Below are positions 29,441 to 37,300 of a stretch of DNA of 64,000 nucleotides, one piece after another. A model generated the notes under the pieces. The model was not told the origin of the DNA, did not search any database, and saw only the letters and a list, made by a program, of their open reading frames with translations. Source of the DNA: SAR86 cluster bacterium (lineage in GTDB: Bacteria; Pseudomonadota; Gammaproteobacteria; Magnimaribacterales; TMED112); assembly GCA_003331605.1 (NCBI GenBank), contig QOPD01000002.1:1-64000 (forward strand), given 5' to 3'. Position 1 is the first letter of the stretch. The number at the start of each line of letters is the position of its first letter. A program made the position numbers and the translations under genes.

Positions 29441-30688
29441 GTGCTAGATAATATTCAAAAAAATCAAATAAAAAAAGAGTCAATTTTTGGGGCAAAAAAC
29501 TATAAGCCACTTCCTGTTGTTTTAGAGCGAGGCCAAGGTGAATTTCTTTGGGACGTTTCGGGCAACAAGTACTTGGATATGATGTCAGCTTATTCAGCAG
29601 TCAGTCATGGTCACTCCCATCCTGAATTAGTGAAAGTAGTAATTGATCAGGTTCGAAAACTATCTGTTGTATCTCGAGCATTTTACAGTAAGTCACTAGG
29701 AGACTTTCTCGAGCATCTTGTAAATGTAGCGGGTTTGGATGTTGCTCTGCCAATGAATACGGGAGCAGAAGCAGTCGAAACAGCAATTAAAGCTGCAAGA
29801 AAATGGGCATATATAAACAAAGGGGTACCTCAGGATAAGGCAGAAATAATAGTTGTGGATGGAAACTTTCATGGCAGAACAACCACCATAGTTAGTTTTT
29901 CTTCTGATGAATCGTATAAGAAAGATTTTGGACCTCTTACTCCAGGTTTTGTACAAGCAAAATATTGCAGCTCTTGTGCTTGTCCAGTTGGTGATTGTGT
30001 GGATTCAATAACATCAATAAAAAATCTGATCAATGAGAATACTGCAGCAATTCTAATTGAACCAATTCAAGGTGAAGCTGGAATCATAGTGCCACGACAA
30101 GGATGGTTGAAAGCAGTAAGGGAATTATGCGACAGAACAAATATTCTTTTACTAGTTGATGAGATTCAATCAGGCTTGGGTCGCACTGGCAGCATGTTTG
30201 CATTTGAACATGAAGACATCAAACCAGATGGTCTTATCGTTGGTAAAGCTTTAGGTGGTGGTATCTTGCCAGTTTCAGCTTTTATTGCAAAGCAAGAAAT
30301 CATGGATAATTTTATTCCTGGCACTCATGGCTCTACTTTTGGAGGCAACCCTTTGGCTGCAGCAGTAGGAAAGAGAGCTTTAGAACTTTTAGTAGAGGAA
30401 GAGCTTATAGAAAATAGTAAAAACCTTGGAGAGCAATTGAAGACAGGGCTTCAGTCAATTGGCTCAGATGTCATAAAAGAAGTAAGAGGGCGAGGGCTTT
30501 GGATAGGGGTTGAGTTAAATCACGGCACAAAGTCAGCCAATGATCTTTGCATGATTTTGCTGAATCAAGGCATATTAACCAAGGAGACACATGATAATGT
30601 TATAAGGTTTGCTCCGCCTCTGATAATTTCACAGGCAAATTTAGACTGGTCTTTGGAAAAGATATCTCAAGTTATAAAGAAATTTTGA
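29441..30688 (+). CDS. rocD: Ornithine--oxo-acid aminotransferase
   Basis: PLP enzyme of class III that moves the delta-amino group of ornithine to 2-oxoglutarate, giving glutamate semialdehyde. The 415-residue protein has the RocD opening GAKNYKPLPVVLERGQGEFLWD, LDMMSAYSAVSHGHSHP, PMNTGAEAVETAIKAARKW, EPIQGEAGI, LVDEIQSGLGRTG and the PLP lysine in VGKALGGGILPVSAF. These fit ornithine over acetylornithine aminotransferase. The start is GTG with no ribosome site. It heads an operon that continues through 35407. Confidence 0.93.
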   Translation: MLDNIQKNQIKKESIFGAKNYKPLPVVLERGQGEFLWDVSGNKYLDMMSAYSAVSHGHSHPELVKVVIDQVRKLSVVSRAFYSKSLGDFLEHLVNVAGLDVALPMNTGAEAVETAIKAARKWAYINKGVPQDKAEIIVVDGNFHGRTTTIVSFSSDESYKKDFGPLTPGFVQAKYCSSCACPVGDCVDSITSIKNLINENTAAILIEPIQGEAGIIVPRQGWLKAVRELCDRTNILLLVDEIQSGLGRTGSMFAFEHEDIKPDGLIVGKALGGGILPVSAFIAKQEIMDNFIPGTHGSTFGGNPLAAAVGKRALELLVEEELIENSKNLGEQLKTGLQSIGSDVIKEVRGRGLWIGVELNHGTKSANDLCMILLNQGILTKETHDNVIRFAPPLIISQANLDWSLEKISQVIKKF

Positions 30689-31125
30689 TGAAGTATTTGC
30701 ACACCATGATAAGGGTTAAAAACCCTGAAGATTCAATAAGTTTCTTTTGCGATGCCTTGGGTCTAAAAGAAATGTATCGAAAAGAAAACGAATCTGGAAG
30801 ATATACATTATTTTTCCTTGCAGCACCCAACGATATAGAAAATGGTGCTTCAAATATCCCTATGATTGAGCTCACACACAATTGGGATGATGAAGAACTA
30901 AACAGTGGCAAAAATTTCGGACACCTAGCATTTCAAGTAGATGATATCTATCAAACATGCTCAAAGCTTATGGAAGCAGGTATTGAAATTAACAGACCAC
31001 CTAGGGATGGGAGAATGGCGTTTGTAAAATCTCCTGATGGAATTTCAATTGAGCTTTTGCAGAATGGCGACCCATTAGAGATTAAAGAGCCATGGGTAGA
31101 TATGCCTAATTCTGGATCATGGTAG
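30688..31125 (+). CDS. Glyoxalase I family protein (VOC superfamily)
   Basis: A 145-residue vicinal-oxygen-chelate protein that resembles lactoylglutathione lyase. It begins KYLHTMIRVKNPEDSISFFCDALGLKE, where His5 is the expected first metal ligand. MIELTHNW supplies a Glu ligand, GHLAFQVDDI a His, and GISIELLQ a Glu, so both beta-alpha-beta-beta-beta halves look intact. A GloA role in methylglyoxal detoxification is the simplest reading, but other VOC activities are possible. The ATG at 30688 overlaps the rocD TGA by one base; an in-frame TTG at 30685 is less likely. Confidence 0.85.
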   Translation: MKYLHTMIRVKNPEDSISFFCDALGLKEMYRKENESGRYTLFFLAAPNDIENGASNIPMIELTHNWDDEELNSGKNFGHLAFQVDDIYQTCSKLMEAGIEINRPPRDGRMAFVKSPDGISIELLQNGDPLEIKEPWVDMPNSGSW

Positions 31126-33731
31126 TGACTAAAAAATTTATTTCCTTACTATCTATTATTTTGCTGGTCGTGGGATGTGGCGGTGGATCAGCTAGTGAAG
31201 AAGATGTAGATGGGACAACACCTTCACCTACTCCTGTACCAACACCAACACCAGCGGAAGAAAAATACAATATTAGAGGAGAAGTTACGTTAAATGGGAA
31301 CCTCATTATTGATTCTGATGTGCCCAACAAAGCATTCTCTTTCCTAAGCAACAATCAAAGCAGTGAAGCTCAGCCAGCATTTTCACCTGTAACAATTATT
31401 GGCTATGCAGGTGAGCATATTTCAGATGAAGGTGAGTATACGTATGATCCTCTCGATGTATTTGTGCTCAATGTTGAAGATACAACCATAGATATCTCGC
31501 TCTACCAAACAAATAGCTCTGCAGATCTAGATATTTTTGTATACGATGAAGCAGATTTATCAAGCCCAATAAGTTTTAGCACCAATTTAACTTCTTTTGA
31601 AAGCCTCAGCTTCAATGGAAGTGGTATTTATTATCTTGTGGTAGATAGTGACATGTCTGCTAGAGGATCAAAGTACGCTATGGTGGTAGCAGAAAGCGCT
31701 CAGGAAAGTACAACAAATACAACAATTGACACTGGAGAGTTTCTTATTAAAACCAAGCAAGATAGTGAGCTAACTAGCACTAATTCATTGAAATCTCAAA
31801 ATCAATTAAGAGATGTCTTTAAACGCATTCCTCAAGGAGATGGCATTGTGAAAGCAAAGCCAGATTATGAGAATATTGAAAATGTTCTTGGTAAAAGCCA
31901 CTTGAAAACTAAAATTTCTAATGAATTTCAGCTTGATTCTGAGTTGGTTGTTGAAATAAGGAAAATGAAAACATTGCAGCAGCTTAGAAGAAAATTTCCA
32001 GGCTATGTTATAGATTTAAATCATATATATTTTCCTGACGCCGACCCAGAGCCTTTTAGTCCTGATCCATTTTATGATGAATACCAATGGAATCTAAGAC
32101 AAATAAATACCAAAGAAGCTTTGGATCTTGTGGGACAAGACACCAAAGACATAGTCGTTGCAGTACTTGATTCAGGCGCACCGACTAAAGACTCTTTTGC
32201 ATATCAGAATTCATCCTTTGTTGATGATGGCTATGATTTTGTTTCTGATACAGATTCTTCTTTTGATGGTGATGGTGTAGACGATGATCCAACAGATCCA
32301 GATTTTCAACCTGTACAAAGCGATGGAGAAATATTTGGAAGCCACGGTTCCCATGTGGCAACGACCATATCGGCTAAAAATGATGGGAATGAGATTAATG
32401 GCTTAGCAGTTAAAACTCTTCCCTTAAGAGTCTGTGGTTCTGACAGGAGTGAAAACGGTGGTGGGTGTTCAAGTTACGATCAGTTGCAAGCTTTTTATTA
32501 CCTGCAAGGCAAGAATAATGACTCTGGAGAGGTCTATGATGCTTCTACATACGGAGATGTTGAGATAATCAATATGAGCCTTGGTGGAGGAGGCAACAAC
32601 CAAATAATTTGTGATGAAATAGTTAATTTAAAGAATGCTGGAATTTTTGTTGTGGCATCTGCAGGCAATGAAGGAAACTCGGCAATACGGTTCCCAGCAT
32701 CCTGTGAATATGCATTTTCAGTATCCTCAACTAAATATGATGAACAGCTCTCAACATTTTCATCTTTCAATGATTACGTTGATATTGCTGCTCCTGGAGG
32801 GCAAGTTTCTGAAGATTTAGACGGCAATGACATTGGTGATGGCATTTTGGCGTATTCGTTTAAAAATTCTTCTCATGATGGCAATGATTACAAAGGGCTG
32901 CAGGTATACAATGGCACCTCTATGGCCGCTCCACACGTCTCAGGGTATTTTGGCTTAATAAAGTATCTTGATTCGGATATTACCTTCGATGAATTAGAAC
33001 TGCTATTAAAGTCTGGACAGCTTACCAAAGATATTGGGTCTCCAGGAAAAGATGACTTATTTGGTTATGGATTAATAGACATGCATAAGGGGTTAAACTT
33101 GCTCTCTACTGGAGTAGATTTTGCCTCACTGGCATATCCTATATTATCTCCAGGAAAAGTCTTTATGGGTTATGCATTAGAAGAGAAATCTTTTGAAATA
33201 ACAAAGGTGGGAAATGGAGATCTTGAGATTACCAAGGTCGATATACAAGATATTAACGACGTGCTGACATACGAGGCAAGCGATGTTGATATTGATGGTT
33301 TTGGAACTTACAAAGCATTGATTAACCGCACAAATTTATCGGATGGCAGTTTTATTTCTTTGATAAAGTTTACTTTTAGCAATGAAACGCATGCTTCAAT
33401 TCCAGTTCTGTATTCTTCAGGTAACGCCAAAGAAAAAGAGACAGTTGATCAACTATGGATTTGTGCAGTGAATGATGATGATGAAATAATTCCATGCGAT
33501 GTAATGCAAATGGATAGAGGGGTAGCAGCTTTTCGAATTAGAGAAGTGCCAAACGATACCTACACTCAAGTTTTTGCCTGCACAACTTTAGAGGACAATC
33601 TGTCCTTTAGTGATTCAGGTATTTGTGGTCCAGGCGATCTAAGAGGGGAATACCAGGGTACCAATTTTACTGTTAGTGGAAGCGATGTAACAGGCATCAA
33701 TTTTTCAATATCACCGGTGCTTTCAAATTAA
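31119..33731 (+). CDS. Subtilisin-like (S8) serine protease lipoprotein
   Basis: Predicted envelope lipoprotein protease of 870 residues. The signal MVVTKKFISLLSIILLVVGC has a lipobox Cys at residue 20, followed by a Thr/Pro-rich linker. Residues about 75-205 resemble a pre-peptidase C-terminal (PPC) domain; then a propeptide-like region and the S8 catalytic domain: Asp351 in VVAVLDSGAP, His412 in GSHGSHVAT and Ser601 in NGTSMAAPHVSG, with the oxyanion Asn in SAGNEGNS. The last 200 residues are beta-rich. It overlaps the glyoxalase gene by 7 nt; GTG at 31125 is an alternative start. Several Asp-rich loops suggest calcium binding. Confidence 0.93.
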   Translation: MVVTKKFISLLSIILLVVGCGGGSASEEDVDGTTPSPTPVPTPTPAEEKYNIRGEVTLNGNLIIDSDVPNKAFSFLSNNQSSEAQPAFSPVTIIGYAGEHISDEGEYTYDPLDVFVLNVEDTTIDISLYQTNSSADLDIFVYDEADLSSPISFSTNLTSFESLSFNGSGIYYLVVDSDMSARGSKYAMVVAESAQESTTNTTIDTGEFLIKTKQDSELTSTNSLKSQNQLRDVFKRIPQGDGIVKAKPDYENIENVLGKSHLKTKISNEFQLDSELVVEIRKMKTLQQLRRKFPGYVIDLNHIYFPDADPEPFSPDPFYDEYQWNLRQINTKEALDLVGQDTKDIVVAVLDSGAPTKDSFAYQNSSFVDDGYDFVSDTDSSFDGDGVDDDPTDPDFQPVQSDGEIFGSHGSHVATTISAKNDGNEINGLAVKTLPLRVCGSDRSENGGGCSSYDQLQAFYYLQGKNNDSGEVYDASTYGDVEIINMSLGGGGNNQIICDEIVNLKNAGIFVVASAGNEGNSAIRFPASCEYAFSVSSTKYDEQLSTFSSFNDYVDIAAPGGQVSEDLDGNDIGDGILAYSFKNSSHDGNDYKGLQVYNGTSMAAPHVSGYFGLIKYLDSDITFDELELLLKSGQLTKDIGSPGKDDLFGYGLIDMHKGLNLLSTGVDFASLAYPILSPGKVFMGYALEEKSFEITKVGNGDLEITKVDIQDINDVLTYEASDVDIDGFGTYKALINRTNLSDGSFISLIKFTFSNETHASIPVLYSSGNAKEKETVDQLWICAVNDDDEIIPCDVMQMDRGVAAFRIREVPNDTYTQVFACTTLEDNLSFSDSGICGPGDLRGEYQGTNFTVSGSDVTGINFSISPVLSN

Positions 33732-33732
33732 A

Positions 33733-34116
33733 ATGATTCCTAAAATTGTTAAATATGGAGGAACAAATAGCATAGCTTTCGGATTTGATTTTATACTCTT
33801 GTTAACTTTGGATCACCTTTTTGATTTGAATCGATCAATCCTAGCTGGTTTTTGTTATCTTTCAGGCACCATTGTTAGCTATCTTCTTGCAAAGAATTTT
33901 GTGTTTAATGCTGGATGGTTAGACAATAAACCAGCAATTGAATTTTCAGCCTATTTTTTCGGAGGTGTTCTTGGATCAATAATCACTTCTTTAATCTTTG
34001 CAATATCTTTTGCATATGGCGTACAAAACATCATCATCCAAAAGTTCATTGCAACATTTTTTAGTTTCTTTACCATTTATGCTTACAGAAAATATTTGGT
34101 GTTTAAAAATGACTAA
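33733..34116 (+). CDS. GtrA-like membrane protein
   Basis: A 127-residue protein with four predicted membrane segments (about 12-31, 37-55, 72-93, 100-118), the plan of GtrA flippase-like proteins that move undecaprenyl-linked sugars. KYGGTNSIAFGFDFILL at the start and the YRKYLVFKND end, matching the usual R-x-x-V-F ending, support this. It follows the protease by one base and overlaps the FAD enzyme by 8 nt. A second GtrA domain is fused to a glycosyltransferase at 37297-38367; the two could serve similar lipid-linked sugar steps. Confidence 0.85.
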   Translation: MIPKIVKYGGTNSIAFGFDFILLLTLDHLFDLNRSILAGFCYLSGTIVSYLLAKNFVFNAGWLDNKPAIEFSAYFFGGVLGSIITSLIFAISFAYGVQNIIIQKFIATFFSFFTIYAYRKYLVFKND

Positions 34117-35407
34117 AGAGCTTAATGATATTGCTGCACATTTTAACAAAGATCAATTTACCACCGATAAGGCAAAATTAGAAAAATATGGGTGCGATTG
34201 GTACAAAGGCATAACTCCAAATGCTGCAGCTATAATTTTCCCCGAAACCGAAAAGGATGTTTTAAAGCTATTCAAATTATGCAATCAGCATGGCATAAGA
34301 CTTGTAATTTCCGGTGGACGAACTGGTTTGAGTGGTGGCGCAACTGCATCACATCAAGAAATTGTATTGAGCACTGAGAGATTAAATAAAGTACATTGGG
34401 TTGATAATTCAAATCAAATTATATGCCAAGCTGGTGTTGTTACTGATATAGCAAAGGCTCTAGCTTCATCCAAAAACAGATTGCTACCAATAGAGTTTTC
34501 ATCTACTTCAGCATCAACAATTGGCGGCAATATTGCTACGAATGCTGCTGGTGCAAAATTTATTAAATATGGAGCCACTAAAAAGCATGTGGTGGGTTTA
34601 AAAATTATTATGGTCGATGGGACCATACTTAATTTAACTAACCGCAATGAAAAAGATGCAACAGGCCCAGATCTCATGGAATTATTTTTTGGATCAGAGG
34701 GCGTTATGGGTTTGATCTTCGAGGCAACACTTAGAACCTATGAATTGCCAGAATTTAGAGAGTCTATTTTAGTTAAGACAAATGATCTTTCTGAGATTCA
34801 TTCCGTGATTAATGAAGAAAGAAATTTAATTTCAGCAGTTGAATTTATGGATGACAACTGTTTGCAATTACTAGAGAAAGAATCTGATTACCAATACGAA
34901 GTACTTATTGAGTTTGAGTCATCAAATCAAGATGTTGTAGACCAAGCTCTTGAAAGAATTGCTGCTAAAGATTTTGATGTAAGTTTATTGAACGCAAGAC
35001 AGCTCAATGAATTTTGGTCTGCGAGAGAAAATTTGCCCGTCATATTAGCAGATGAAGGCGCTAATAAATTGGATTTATGTGTGCCTTTGAATAAGATTGA
35101 TTTATTCCTCAAAAAAATTAGAGATTACGACACTAAAAACTCAATTTATAACTTTGGTCATTTGGGTGATGGAAATGTTCATGTCAATATTTTATTGGAT
35201 GAGTCTGGAGCACTTGCTGAACAAATTTATCTGCTTCTGCAAGATTTCGATGGGTCACCAAGTGCAGAGCATGGAATTGGCAAAAGAAAGACAAAATTAT
35301 TAAAGAAATTTACAAACTACCGAGATAAGTTGAATTTACTCAAACAGCTTAAAAATTCTGTTGACCCAACCAATATTCTTGGACCAAAAGTTTTTTTTGA
35401 AGACTAA
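34109..35407 (+). CDS. FAD-linked D-2-hydroxyacid dehydrogenase (GlcD/DLD-like)
   Basis: Cytoplasmic or membrane-associated flavoprotein of 432 residues. The start at ATG 34109 (MTKELNDIAAHF) is chosen because 37 upstream in-frame codons lie inside the GtrA gene. The PCMH FAD domain has PETEKDVLKLFKLC, SGGRTGLSGG and TIGGNIATNAAG; the cap domain follows; the C-terminal HLGDGNVHVNI and EHGIGKRK are family hallmarks. Substrate candidates are D-lactate, D-2-hydroxyglutarate or glycolate, which cannot be separated from sequence alone. If the neighbouring VOC protein is GloA, D-lactate from methylglyoxal detoxification would be a natural substrate. Confidence 0.9.
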   Translation: MTKELNDIAAHFNKDQFTTDKAKLEKYGCDWYKGITPNAAAIIFPETEKDVLKLFKLCNQHGIRLVISGGRTGLSGGATASHQEIVLSTERLNKVHWVDNSNQIICQAGVVTDIAKALASSKNRLLPIEFSSTSASTIGGNIATNAAGAKFIKYGATKKHVVGLKIIMVDGTILNLTNRNEKDATGPDLMELFFGSEGVMGLIFEATLRTYELPEFRESILVKTNDLSEIHSVINEERNLISAVEFMDDNCLQLLEKESDYQYEVLIEFESSNQDVVDQALERIAAKDFDVSLLNARQLNEFWSARENLPVILADEGANKLDLCVPLNKIDLFLKKIRDYDTKNSIYNFGHLGDGNVHVNILLDESGALAEQIYLLLQDFDGSPSAEHGIGKRKTKLLKKFTNYRDKLNLLKQLKNSVDPTNILGPKVFFED

Positions 35408-35519
35408 AGCCTTACAAACTTCTAAAAATGATATTATCAGGCATTTTTTGCAAACATAAACCTTATTTATATCTACCAATTAGCTTATTTTTATAGAGTT
35501 TTCAAAGATTTAAAATAAT

Positions 35520-35550
35520 TTGTGAAAAGTAGGGTATTGGTTACTATATT
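35520..35550 (+). promoter_or_regulatory. Candidate promoter of the small membrane protein gene
   Basis: TTGTGA (35520-35525) is followed by TACTAT at 16 bp (35542-35547) or TATATT at 19 bp (35545-35550). It gives a leader of roughly 20 nt that contains a GGGGGAG ribosome site. It sits in the 167-bp gap 35408-35574, the longest in the window; the rest of that gap is AT-rich without a recognised element. Confidence 0.45.
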
Positions 35551-35574
35551 TTTGAACTATTTCATGGGGGAGAT

Positions 35575-35802
35575 ATGGATAGTATTATGAAAGCAGTTAA
35601 TGACTTTGTTAAAGGTCTTACTGGTGTTCTCGTAAGTGTTATTGGATTAGGGATTGTTGCTTCAATCGTATTTGGTGGTAGCACTTATTTTGTAGGTGAC
35701 GTAATCGCTACATTAATGGATTATGTTGCTATGTTAGGTGAGAATGGATTAGGTGGACTTATTGTTCTTCTAATCATTATGAGTGTTCTTGGCTTAAAAT
35801 AA
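35575..35802 (+). CDS. Small membrane protein, unknown function (paralog A)
   Basis: I do not recognise this 75-residue protein. It begins MDSIMKAVNDFVKGLTG and contains two hydrophobic stretches (about 18-36 and 57-73), separated by a polar loop GGSTYFVGDV and a Gly-rich LGENGLGGL. No signal peptidase site is evident; an inner-membrane hairpin is likely. A Gly-rich ribosome site (GGGGGAG, 35566-35572), its own promoter candidate and a strong terminator right after it suggest a monocistronic, possibly abundant mRNA. It aligns without gaps to the next gene over 33 residues. ATG at 35587 is an alternative start. Confidence 0.75.
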   Translation: MDSIMKAVNDFVKGLTGVLVSVIGLGIVASIVFGGSTYFVGDVIATLMDYVAMLGENGLGGLIVLLIIMSVLGLK

Positions 35803-35811
35803 ATATACTAG

Positions 35812-35842
35812 CATGAGGGCTTCGGCCCTCATGTCTCTTTTT
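35812..35842 (+). terminator. Intrinsic terminator with UUCG tetraloop
   Basis: CATGAGGGC-TTCG-GCCCTCATG forms a perfect 9-bp stem (35812-35820 with 35825-35833) capped by the very stable UUCG loop, followed by the T-rich TCTCTTTTT. It is the only textbook Rho-independent terminator I see in the window. Confidence 0.9.
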
Positions 35843-35846
35843 GAAT

Positions 35847-36080
35847 ATGAAGTTTTTAAATTTTGATTTTAGTAAAATCAAAAAATTCCTTGAAAGGCTT
35901 ACCGAAGTCCTTCTCCTGGTCGTATCTGCATCATTGCTAATGGGGATAATATTTGGTCCCGACACAGCTTTTGTGGGTGACGTCTACAATAATTTTTCAG
36001 CAATTTTAGCTTTAGTTGGTCAGGACGGCCTGATCGCACTAGTTTCGCTAATCATTATTTTTACAATTCTTAAGAAGTAG
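35847..36080 (+). CDS. Small membrane protein, unknown function (paralog B)
   Basis: A 77-residue homolog of the preceding protein: an amphipathic, Lys-rich N-terminus (MKFLNFDFSKIKKFLERL), then hydrophobic segments at about 20-37 and 55-74 around GPDTAFVGDV and LVGQDGLIAL. The shared core (F-x-x-x-LT-x-VL, I-x-FG, FVGDV, LII) shows 15 identities in 33 aligned positions counted by hand. The ATG at 35847 is 13 nt after the terminator stem and lacks a Shine-Dalgarno; an in-frame TTG at 35841 exists. It would be expressed by read-through or an unseen promoter. Function unknown. Confidence 0.65.
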   Translation: MKFLNFDFSKIKKFLERLTEVLLLVVSASLLMGIIFGPDTAFVGDVYNNFSAILALVGQDGLIALVSLIIIFTILKK

Positions 36081-36093
36081 ATAATCCTTGATG

Positions 36094-36170
36094 TGGTGGC
36101 TATGGGTGGACTTGAACCACCGACCCCAGCATTATGAATGCTGTGCTCTAACCAGCTGAGCTACATAGCC
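36094..36170 (-). tRNA. Elongator tRNA-Met (CAT)
   Basis: A 77-nt tRNA on the minus strand with acceptor GGCTATG/CATAGCC, discriminator A and encoded CCA. The anticodon stem-loop CAGCA-TTCATAA-TGCTG gives CAT; the T arm is GGTGG-TTCAAGT-CCACC. The first pair is G:C and it closely resembles E. coli metT, so it is called elongator Met rather than the lysidine-modified tRNA-Ile2. Confidence 0.93.
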
Positions 36171-36179
36171 TGAAGGTTG

Positions 36180-36207
36180 ATACTAACTTCTAAATATTTT
36201 CAGTCAA
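36180..36207 (-). promoter_or_regulatory. tRNA-Met promoter
   Basis: On the minus strand, TTGACT (36207-36202), a 16-bp spacer and TAGTAT (36185-36180) precede the tRNA by 9 bp. The -35 overlaps the last codons of the upstream membrane-protein gene. Confidence 0.55.
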
Positions 36208-37300
36208 TATATTTTTTTGCATTCCTAAAATTAAGTGCTGAGACATAAATCAATGCAATTAATATAGATAGATATACTCTTGAATCTACTTTAGGGAATA
36301 AGATAAATTTTATAAAAATGGCTATGCCAAGTGTAATGCCAACAATATTCAAATAAGTGTGTTTTTTCTGGGTATAGAGAATTACTGATGTAAGCAAAAG
36401 AGCAAAGCTTGTTGCAAACCATTTAATATACCTGTTGTCATTTAGGATCCACATGAAATTACCATAGAGAATTTCTAGGTATTTACTCAAAGAAAAATCA
36501 GGATCAAATTCTGACATATTTACTTGTGTGCTCACTAAACTGGTATAAAAATGAGGCCACCACCCAACGTGATCAGAGCTATAGGAAATAATGAAATACC
36601 CAAATAGATAGAGGGCAGAATTTGCTAGAGCAAAGTAATATTTTTTATCAATAGCAGGAAGGAGTCCGAGCAAACCAACAGCAACAATTAGATCTAAACG
36701 AAAAAGCAATGATAAACCTAATACAATACAACCAAAAACATACCGTTTACGCAGCAATCCAATTGTTCCCAAGAGTATAAGCAAAGCTGAGATAGCATCA
36801 GGAGTCATAAGTTTTCCTAAAAACAAAAGCTCTCCCAGAAAGACAACTGGGATCCATAAAAATTGTGCAAAGCTAGATAGTTGAAAAAATCTCAAAAATA
36901 TTAAAGCAGCAATCAATAAAATTGAAATTAAGGAAATGTAGTTCATAGCCTGAAACTCTGATACTTGAAAGGTGTCTTTTGTTTGTTTTATCAAAAAGAT
37001 GTACCCAGGTTTAAGTGCGTACATTGGCATCATGGAATCAAGGTTATCTGGATTTTCAAATTGGGCCCTCCTATACTTTGAAGAACAACATAAGTCCTCA
37101 TATAAGCCATTACTTACCTCTTGTTTTAAGGTTTGATAAGTTAAGGCATGAGCATCTTTAATGCTTAAGCCTTCATTTATATGCACTGCATATGAATATG
37201 CTAAGGAATCCCAATTATAGTACCCTTTAGCAAAAGTTTTATCGAACAAAAAAAGACTTAACAATACAAACAGAGCTAAATTGACAATGCGCAGTATCAT
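36200..37300 (-). CDS. Polytopic membrane protein, GT-C glycosyltransferase-like
   Basis: A 366-residue integral membrane protein with about nine to ten hydrophobic helices. After the first helix the periplasmic loop holds Trp30-Asp31 (YYNWDSLAYSYAV), reminiscent of the catalytic loop-1 Asp of GT-C enzymes that use polyprenyl-phosphate sugars. A Cys pair and DNLDSMMPMYALKPGY follow. No family name can be assigned with certainty. It overlaps the upstream GT2-GtrA gene by 4 nt (ATGA), so the pair may make and use a lipid-linked sugar for LPS or protein glycosylation. Confidence 0.6.
   Translation of the reverse strand: MILRIVNLALFVLLSLFLFDKTFAKGYYNWDSLAYSYAVHINEGLSIKDAHALTYQTLKQEVSNGLYEDLCCSSKYRRAQFENPDNLDSMMPMYALKPGYIFLIKQTKDTFQVSEFQAMNYISLISILLIAALIFLRFFQLSSFAQFLWIPVVFLGELLFLGKLMTPDAISALLILLGTIGLLRKRYVFGCIVLGLSLLFRLDLIVAVGLLGLLPAIDKKYYFALANSALYLFGYFIISYSSDHVGWWPHFYTSLVSTQVNMSEFDPDFSLSKYLEILYGNFMWILNDNRYIKWFATSFALLLTSVILYTQKKHTYLNIVGITLGIAIFIKFILFPKVDSRVYLSILIALIYVSALNFRNAKKYID

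Noticed and set aside
33998..34108. Extended start of the FAD dehydrogenase
   Set aside because: It overlaps the GtrA coding sequence in another frame and adds no recognisable domain; ATG at 34109 overlaps the GtrA stop in the usual coupled way.
36094..36170. tRNA-Ile2 (CAT with lysidine) instead of tRNA-Met
   Set aside because: The acceptor stem, D arm and general sequence match elongator tRNA-Met much better than ileX-type tRNAs.
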